From Rhinopomastus cyanomelas (lineage: Eukaryota > Chordata > Aves > Bucerotiformes > Rhinopomastidae), in contig VXBP01004465.1 of the NCBI GenBank assembly GCA_013400115.1, forward strand, positions 62,001 through 126,000: a stretch of DNA of 64,000 nucleotides. The letters run 5' to 3'. Position 1 is the first letter of the stretch; every line of letters starts with the position of its first letter. The notes beneath the pieces are model-generated. The model was not told the DNA's origin. It did not search any database and saw only the letters and a list, made by a program, of their open reading frames with translations. Below, in pieces: positions 57,292 to 64,000 of this stretch. The translations under genes were made by a program, and so were the position numbers.

Positions 57292-57694
57292 TGTCTGATT
57301 TTAATTGCTGGAGCTAGAGTGTTAAGCTTGTGTGTTTGAGGCACTGACTTAGGAGGGTGGAAGTGCAGTGTCTTGTGAAGCCGTAGCCTCCACCCAGAGG
57401 TGATCCTCAAGCTGTGGGTGAGATGTCAGAGCAGCTGGACCCTCAGGTGACGTGTCCCTTCCAGTCCCTTATGATTCTAAACAGTGTACCTTGCCACAAG
57501 CTTTATGTTCCTCTTGTTGAGGCTGTAAGAAACAACTCTGAAGGGGAGCATTATAAAGGCTGAAATTCCTGCTCTTGGGTGTATTTAGGTAGGGTCAGGT
57601 GTAGCTCTGGGAAGGACTCAACCTCTGTCCCTGCTTTGCCTGGTGAAGCAGGATGGTCCAGTCTCATCTCACTTTGTGGTCAGAAGTGGCTGTT

Positions 57695-58005
57695 GAGGTG
57701 GGCTCTCTAGAGCTCCCTAAAAGGAGGTTGTAGTGAGGCTGGGGCTGGTCTCTTCTCCCAAATTCCTAATGATAGGATGCGGGGAAATGGTCTCAAGTTG
57801 TGTCAGGGGAGGTTTAGATTGGATCTTGGGAAGAAGTTCTTTGCTGAGAGAGTGGACCAGGCTGCCCAGGGAGGTGGTGGAGACCTCATTCCTGGAGGGG
57901 TTTAAAAATCAAGCACTTGAGGCCATGATCTAGGGGTTAGCTGTTGGGCTGGGCTTGATCATCCTGCAGATCCTTTCCAGCCAGGATGAGTCTGTGATTC
58001 CCAGA
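57695..58005 (+). mobile_element. CR1 LINE 3' fragment, second subfamily
   Basis: gggctctctagagctccctaaaaggaggttg through atcatcctgcagatcctttccagccaggatgag; sister of the copy at 52535-52882. Confidence 0.87.
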
Positions 58006-58257
58006 GGAGCAGAGTGGTTGGGGAAGACCCCTTAATGTTTCACAAGCTGCCCGTGATCTGCCTCGTTGCTGATCTGCTCTGTGCAACAGTTGTTGTCCTG
58101 TGCACAGTAAACCTCTGCTAGTGAGAAACAGCAGTGCACGGGGTCTGGTGTGTGAGCCCCCAGAACACACTCACCTGAGTGAGGCAAAGCCAGGAATGGA
58201 AGGATGGAGGAGGAGAACCTGAGGTGACACACGGTGCTTTATCGCCTCGTGGGGCTG

Positions 58258-58263
58258 TTTTAT
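58258..58263 (-). terminator. B3GALT9: candidate B3GALT9 polyadenylation signal
   Basis: AATAAA on the minus strand about 820 nt after the B3GALT9 stop. Confidence 0.4.
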
Positions 58264-59081
58264 TTCCAGAACACAACTCAAACCCCAAAGCTCATCATTT
58301 GACCCCAATTAAGAAGCAGCATAAGTGGTGCTTAGAACCTTGGGTCTTTCAGAGCATACCTCTGACTCCTTCAGTCACAGCAGGGAGGGTAAATGGGCCC
58401 CCAGAGGTACCAGAGTGTCTCCCCACTTGTCTGCTGCAGGTGCAGAGCGGTAGAATAGGAAAGCAAATCTGTCCCGTGGGTTTTCTGCTGTGGAAGGGGC
58501 TGATGTGGAAGAGTTCAGCTGGAGGACACAGGCCTGGGTGTGTTCTGGGTCTGCCCCCTGGTTTGGGGAGCTCTTATGTTTTGAGTGAGGTTGGGGAGCT
58601 CTGCTCTGCTGTCACTGCAGTCCTCCAACATAAAGCTGCGGCGCTGGGCTGCCGGTGCTGCCCCGGCCCGTGTCTCTCTGCAGACACACGGGGGTCTTTA
58701 GCAGTTAAACTTGATTTCTCACCTAGAACCTCCCTGGGCTGTTCCCCAAAGCACTTCCTGTGACAATTCACTCTGCTCCCCTGCTCTGAGGCTGCTCAGG
58801 AAGATGCCCCTTTGGTACAAAACCCTTTGGGAGCAGGTGATGCCTCACAGGTGGGAAGGCAGACGTTTCAGCGTGAGGGAGAGGGCTGGAAGGTCTGGAG
58901 AACGTTGGATGCAGGTGAAGTTCCTCACGATGCTTTTTGTGCTCAGTTTTCTCCTGGGTGCACAAGGCAGCCCCAGTACCTGTAACCCTGGAGCGTTGTG
59001 CTGTTGGAGGGCCGGGAGCTCAGCTGCTGAGCAAGAACAGGAGGGAGCAGCGGTGGAGGAAGCTCCAGGACGTCGCAGCGC

Positions 59082-61048
59082 TTAATCAGCCAAGTGAAGA
59101 ACCTCGTTTTTAACCCTCTCCAAGTCGAGCTGCTTGAACCTGTCGATGTAGGTCAACACCTTGCAGGACACCAGCCCGTAGTAGGTTTCCAGTAGCGAGC
59201 AGTCTCCTCCGCCGCTGGCTTCCTTCCAGTCTGCAAAGAGCTCGTCCTCCTTCATGCCGGAAGAGGTGAAAATGAACTGGTAGCAGCAGCGGTTGTAGCG
59301 GACGTGCTGCTCCCCGGAGAAGCGGGAGCTGTGAGTGGGAGCGACGCCGGCGTGCTTGGCGCAGAGCCCGACGAAGACGTCGGCGGGCAGCGCCGCCGGC
59401 ACCTGGCGGGAGGCCACGTACACCTTGCGGGCGACGTCCCGCGACATGACGAAGGCGCTCCCGGCGCAGTAGTCCGGGTAGAACCGCTGTGGGTAGCGAT
59501 GGACCGGCACAAAGCCGGGGCTGGCGGGGTCCCGGTCGGGCGCGGCGTGCCGGATGACGCGCCCGGCGTAGATGTCCTCCAGCTGGACTAAGCCCAGCAA
59601 GTACCCAACCAGGCTGCGAACGCCCACGAACACGTCGTCGGTGGCTTTCAGGATGTACCTGGCCTGCGGACAGAAGGTCACGGCCCACTCCACGCTCATC
59701 AGCATCTTCTGCGTCTCCGTCTCGGGAGAGTCAATGAAACTGCCTTCGAGAACGTCCCTGTGCCTCTGAGACTCTTCGTGGATCTCCAGCTGGCTGCTTC
59801 CCGAGGCCGGCCTTCCCAGGGCAAACAGCGTCAGCACCCCGTAGCCACCCACGTCTGTGGCGTTGCCCCACGTCTGCCGGATCGCGTCGCGCCTCGTCCT
59901 GCTCCCCGGGCTGCTGCCGACCAGAACCAGCAGGAACACCTCCCGGCCGGAGCACGTCGCCGCGGTGCTGACGGCGTGGGAGACGTTGGCCTTCAGGAGG
60001 CCCGTGTCGAGCTTCCTGGCCGCCTCCCTGATCTCCAGAGCCTTGGCGTTGGTGTAGGAGAGCGGCAGCGACCGCAGGAAGTACTTCTCCAGTAGGTCTG
60101 CCCCGAAGAGCAGCGCGTGGAAGAGCAGGACGTTGAAGAGGATGAAGCACCACTGGTGAGTGCGGAACCTGCACAGCGTCAGCTGGGGAGCAGGAGACGG
60201 GGACAGTGAATCCTCCTGCTGCTGGAACAGGTCACTTTGTACCGTTCGTGTGGAGCAATCACAGACCATTAGGAATGGGAGGGGACCTCCAAAGACCATC
60301 CGGTCCCATCCCCCTGGCACAGCAGGATCCCCTAGATCCAGTCATTAGGGATGGGAGGGGACCTCCAAAGACCATCCGGTCCCATCCCCCTGGCACAGCA
60401 GGATCCCCTAGATCCAGTCACACAGGAGCAGTGCCAGGTGGGTTTGAAATGTCTCCAGAGAAGGAAACTCCACAACCCCCCTGGGCAGCCCCTGCCAGGG
60501 CTCTGGCACCCTCACTGGGAAGAAGGTCCTTCTCACATGGATGTGGAACCTCCTAAACCAGTCATGACTCTCGGGCTGTGGTCTCTGGCTTGTTATCACA
60601 AGGTTCTTTTTCCTTCTGGAAACCACAGCAGCCCTATTGTGGTCCTGAGCTGAGGAGGTCATTACCATCCCAAAGGTACCATCTGTGTGTGAGAACATTG
60701 TGGAACATCTCCCTCTCTACATTTTCTGGCTGTTTATAAGCTGCTGCTGAGGCTTGAGGAGCTCATGAGGACCTGTATTGGGAGCTTGGGCTGGCAGTGC
60801 CCAGTGAAAGCTGGAAGGGGAAGAAGCCAGAGGAAAAGTGTTACCCTGCTGTCCCCGAGGGAGCAGCCCTCATAGAATCAGAGTCACAGAATCTCTCTGG
60901 TTGGAAAAGACCCCTGGGATCATCAAGTCCAACCATCTACCCTAATCCAGATCCCTCAACACCTGATCCAGCTGATCTTTAAACACATCCAGGGACTCAG
61001 CCAGCCCCCTGCCCTGCAGCTGAGTGATGAGCAGGCACTTACCTGCAT
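59082..61048 (-). CDS. B3GALT9: B3GALT9, beta-1,3-galactosyltransferase-like (GT31), two coding exons
   Basis: Predicted Golgi type II membrane glycosyltransferase of family GT31; its acceptor is not established. CDS on the minus strand: 61043-61048 (only ATG CAG) joined to 59082-60182, giving 368 aa. The two-codon first exon has a perfect donor (atgcag|gtaagt), and the joined start MQLTLCRFRTHQWCFILFN closely follows the human protein. Transmembrane anchor about 13-31; potential N-glycosylation sites at N68 and N109; RRDAIRQTWG at 99-108; DDV (DxD-like) at 184-186 in LKATDDVFVG; then LEDIYAGRV and DYCAGSAFVMS; a Cys pair follows in RYNRCCYQF. The upstream in-frame extension to 60320 is rejected because it is CR1-derived and crosses the acceptor. 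Confidence 0.93.
60257..60560 (-). mobile_element. CR1 LINE with tandemly duplicated 3' end, in B3GALT9 intron
   Basis: Two 76-bp 3' modules begin at 60268 and 60344 and are almost identical, followed by one upstream segment to about 60560. The element lies about 75 bp upstream of the B3GALT9 exon on its own strand, within the single coding intron. Confidence 0.9.
60871..61010 (-). mobile_element. CR1 LINE 3' fragment, older class
   Basis: catagaatcagagtcacagaatctctctggttgg through caagtccaaccatctaccc to aaacacatccagggactc. Confidence 0.82.
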
Positions 61049-61184
61049 GGTGCTGGTTGAGCACCCTGCAGCAGGGTCTGTGTCCTGGTGGAGGTGGCTT
61101 TTCCCCAGCAGAGCCTTCCAGCGTCTGTATCTGGGTCTGTGGGATCCAGTTACTGCCCAGTACCCCGAGGTGGTGGCTTCTGCC
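61049..61184 (-). other. B3GALT9: probable B3GALT9 5' UTR part of exon
   Basis: On the minus strand, a pyrimidine-rich acceptor (cctccctgcag, ending at 61185) precedes about 136 nt running to the B3GALT9 ATG. This suggests a further non-coding exon upstream. Inferred from splice signals only. Confidence 0.4.
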
Positions 61185-62119
61185 TGCAGGGAGGAAAGAT
61201 GATCGCAGGGGCTGATCGTGTTGCAGCTGCAGAAGACAAAGGAGGCCGAGCTCAAGCCTTCACCTTTATGAATTTCTGACATTTAACTTTGGTCTCTTGA
61301 GAATGAAAGTGAGGGAACTGCTCGGCTTCGCTTGGTGAAAGGGACCCCCAACTCCTCGTCTGGGTGGCCAGTTTGTGGCTGGTGCTGTGGCCGTTTGCTT
61401 TCCACAGCAGACTCCTTTCGGTGTCGGTTCCTCTGCCCGGGCAGCTGCGCCCTGCGCTCAGCATTTTGCATCTCCTGAGGTGGAGGTTTGGGGTTTGCCT
61501 GGTGTGGGGTCCCCGTGGAGGTGAGGGACGCCCTGAGGCTGTGGGTGCTGCTGGGCCAGGCTGTCTCTAGCTCGTGGGGAGCAGACTGAGCCAGGAGAAG
61601 GGTGCAGAGTGTCTCTCCCCTTTGCTGCGGGCTTGACTTGATGGATTTATGGGTTTGTGGTGGTGAAGAGCTCCCAGGATCTACCCCTGGAGGGGCTGCC
61701 GTGGCTTTGGCTGCGCCAGAGCCCCCGCGTGTTACTGTTGGCACAGGCTGTGCTGCAGCTGACTGGGCTGGGGAGCCGTGGGGGACTGGAAGTGCTGGAG
61801 GAGGAAGAGCCAAAGACACCACAAACAGGATGGAGGTGTCAGCAGGGGTGGGATTGGGTTTGGCAGCAGGACCGTGAGCTGCAGAGCCCTGAGACCAGGG
61901 AGAGAGGCTGGAGGGTCCCCAGCAGCCCGTGGGGAGGGCGAGTGGAAGGTGTGGATGCAGCAAAGGTGCTGTTTGATGGGGGAGTCCTGGTGGGAGCTGT
62001 CAACCTTCATCAGCCTCAGTGTGAGAGCAGAGGTTGGGATGGTTGTTTAGTGCTTAAAGGTTTTCTTACAGTGTAGGATGTGTTTGTGCTGCTGAACCCT
62101 CCAGTGAGAGGGTGCAAGG

Positions 62120-62260
62120 AGAATCACAGGGTTGGAAGGGACCTCCACAGGGCTCCCAGTCCAACCCCGCTGCAGCAAGCAGAGTCATCGCTCACCAGAC
62201 CAGCCTGCCCAGAGCCCCATCCAGCCTGACCCCGAGTGACCCCGGGGCCACAACATGAGG
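62120..62260 (-). mobile_element. CR1 LINE 3' fragment, older class
   Basis: gaatcacagggttggaagggacctcc, then ccaaccccgctgcagcaagcagagtcatc to ccagcctgaccccgagtg. Confidence 0.8.
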
Positions 62261-62994
62261 TTGCTGTGGTGCTTGTGAAGTCTCCTCATGTCCCAGGGAG
62301 ATGGAGAGGAACTTTGATTTGTCTTGGGGTGACTGAGGGTTAATCTCCAGCTCTGACTGAGCCCTTCCACTGCCTCTGTGGGGCAGGGTGGGGAGAACTG
62401 GGAAACCTGTGCTGATGTTGGGAGCAGCTGGAACTGCAGAAGAAGCCAAACCACAGCTTGGAGGTGCTTTCTGAACACACGGAGAGAGCGAGTCCCAGCG
62501 CTGCGGGTTGGCTTTGGGTGCCCCAGGGCTGGGGGGAAGTCCTTCCCCGGAGCCCCGTGTCTTTCTCAGCCGGGCTCCAGCTTCATCTGGCCGCCGTCAC
62601 CCTGGCAGAAGTTGTTCCTTGGAGCCTGGCACGCTGTCAGCCCAGGAAGCAGCAGGTAAACACGTTCTCAGAAACAAAGAGCTACTGAGGAGCTGTGTCT
62701 CGGTCCAACAACGCAGCGCTGCAGCCCCCGCCACCGGCTCTGGGGAGGGGGAAAACAACTCCCTCCTTTGAAGATGGGTCTGGCTCCAGCAAAACCATTT
62801 AAGAAGCAAATAAACATGAGTGTTTGAAACGGCTTCCACCACAAATATTGGCTTTTCCACTTACGTGGCTTTAGGACAACAACCAGAGCCCCACGAGTGT
62901 CCTCCCCCTTGCAGCGAGGCCACGGAGATGCTCCAGGGGCTGCAGCCTCTTTGTGCTGAGGGGCTGGAGCTGTTCAGAAGAGAAGGCTCTGAGG

Positions 62995-63500
62995 GAGTCA
63001 CAGAACATTAGGGATTGGAAGGGACCTCCAATGATCATCCATCAATCCCTCTGCCAGAGCAGGATCCCCTAGATCCAGTCATTAGGGGTTGGAAGGGACC
63101 TCCAAAGATCATCCAGTCCAACCCCCTGCCACAGCAGGATCCCCTAGACCCAGTCTCACAGGAACCTTCTACCTGCCTTCCAGGACCTGAAAGGAACGTT
63201 CAGGAAGGCTGGAGAGAGACTTTTCCCAAGGGGATCCAGCAACAGGACAAAGGGAAGTGGTTTGAGACTGAAGGAGAGGAGGTTCAGACTGGATCTTAGG
63301 GAGAAGATCTTCAGTGCCAGGGTGGAGAGACTTGGGGATTGAGTGCCCAGAGAGGCTCTGTGGCTGCCCCGTCCCTCAAGGTGCTCAGCATCAGGTTGGA
63401 TGAGGCCTTGAGCAACCAAGCCTGGTTGAGAGGGAGGCTGGAGTAGATGATCTCTAGGTTCCCTTCCAAGCTGAGCCAGTCTGTGATTCCATGATTCATC
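62995..63500. mobile_element. CR1 pair: reverse copy with duplicated 3' end, then forward copy
   Basis: Reverse part 62995-63175 has two 3' modules starting at 63007 and 63081 (74 bp, a 2-bp shorter variant of the 76-bp duplication). A forward older-class copy follows at 63180-63500 (gacctgaaaggaacgttcagg ... ttcccttccaagctgagccagtctgtgattcc). Confidence 0.85.
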
Positions 63501-64000
63501 CAAAGAGCCGGGTTGAGTCCCACTGGGCTGAGGAACGGGCATGAGATACCTGAGCTGGGAGCACCACAGAACCCTTGGCTCTGGGGAGACCGGCTGGGGG
63601 TGATCCCTCCATCACCTCTGGAGTGGAGAAGCTGTTGTATGGCCCTGTCTTGCTTCTCCAGCGGGTCAAGTCCAACACACAGAGGGGAAACCTCGCTCCC
63701 AGGGAGATCCAAGAACTCCCAGAAGAAGAGGGAGCTCAGAACCCTGGAGTGGCTGGAGTCAGGTCGGTTTGAGGTAAGAGAGGCTGTTCTACAGCTGCAC
63801 TTCAGCCCTGAAAAACCTGGTGGGTCTGTACTGGGGAAACAACCGGGAACTCGGGTTTGTCTGAGCCACAGGGCTGGAGGCTGCTCCTCATGAGATGTTT
63901 TCCTTAACTTTGATGTCCAAGCAAACCCTGTTATGGGAGAGGAGATGCTGAAGGCAGCCTGTCCTACTGTGCATCCAGTGGTTGTTTAGACTGAGGGGGT

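Larger units (their letters stand above)
57292..59081. other. spacer between convergent PSMD5 and B3GALT9
   Basis: Includes a CR1 copy and the presumptive B3GALT9 3' UTR. No other gene is recognised. Confidence 0.65.
61186..64000. other. right-end spacer upstream of B3GALT9
   Basis: Unique sequence plus CR1 fragments. No FBXW2 or other family match was recognised; a 226-codon minus ORF at 61283-61963 has low-complexity composition and no motif. Confidence 0.6.

Noticed and set aside
59110..59688. 192-codon minus ORF, and a 147-codon ORF at 59731-60174
   Set aside because: Shadow frames of the GC-rich B3GALT9 coding exon.
60183..60320. N-terminal extension of B3GALT9 to an ATG at 60320
   Set aside because: The extension is CR1 tail sequence, and a good acceptor plus human-like MQ start favour splicing.
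61186..64000. FBXW2 exons, expected by synteny on the right
   Set aside because: No F-box or WD-repeat peptide seen; the gene probably lies beyond the window.

Overview
This is a vertebrate nuclear window, almost certainly from a bird. It holds five spliced genes with GT/AG introns, CpG-island promoters, and many 5'-truncated CR1 (chicken repeat 1) LINEs. By my own rough boundaries CR1 makes up about a fifth of the window. That is high for a bird, so a CR1-rich lineage (woodpecker- or hornbill-like) is possible but unproven.

Layout. The first 11 kb is mostly repeat-laden spacer with two unassigned exon-like ORFs. TRAF1 (+, CDS 12843-25579) follows a CpG island and a degenerate minisatellite. 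PHF19 (+, CDS 31149-37156) follows a second CpG island. A CUTA-family gene lies on the minus strand (CDS 40253-47968), tail-to-tail with PHF19 and head-to-head with PSMD5 (+, CDS 48991-56534). B3GALT9 (-, CDS 59082-61048) is convergent with PSMD5. The last 3 kb is non-coding spacer and CR1. This order matches human 9q33.2 (C5-TRAF1-PHF19-CUTALP-PSMD5-B3GALT9-FBXW2), but neither C5 nor FBXW2 exons were recognised here.

The genes do not form an operon or pathway. TRAF1 is a TNF-receptor signalling adaptor, PHF19 a PRC2 accessory chromatin reader, CUTA a small trimeric protein linked to divalent-cation tolerance, PSMD5 a proteasome-base assembly chaperone, and B3GALT9 a Golgi glycosyltransferase-like protein. 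All five reading frames could be assembled exon by exon with consistent splice phases: predicted lengths are 556, 581, 163, 504 and 368 aa.

The most notable observations are: a TRAF1 that keeps a complete RING and zinc-finger array absent from mammalian TRAF1; an intact CUTA gene where human has a pseudogene; five CR1 copies sharing the same 76-bp tandem duplication of their 3' end; a 19-bp minisatellite that runs into a PHF19 splice acceptor; and twin CGCG motifs in the PSMD5 core promoter. No CRISPR, rRNA, tRNA or viral gene was seen.
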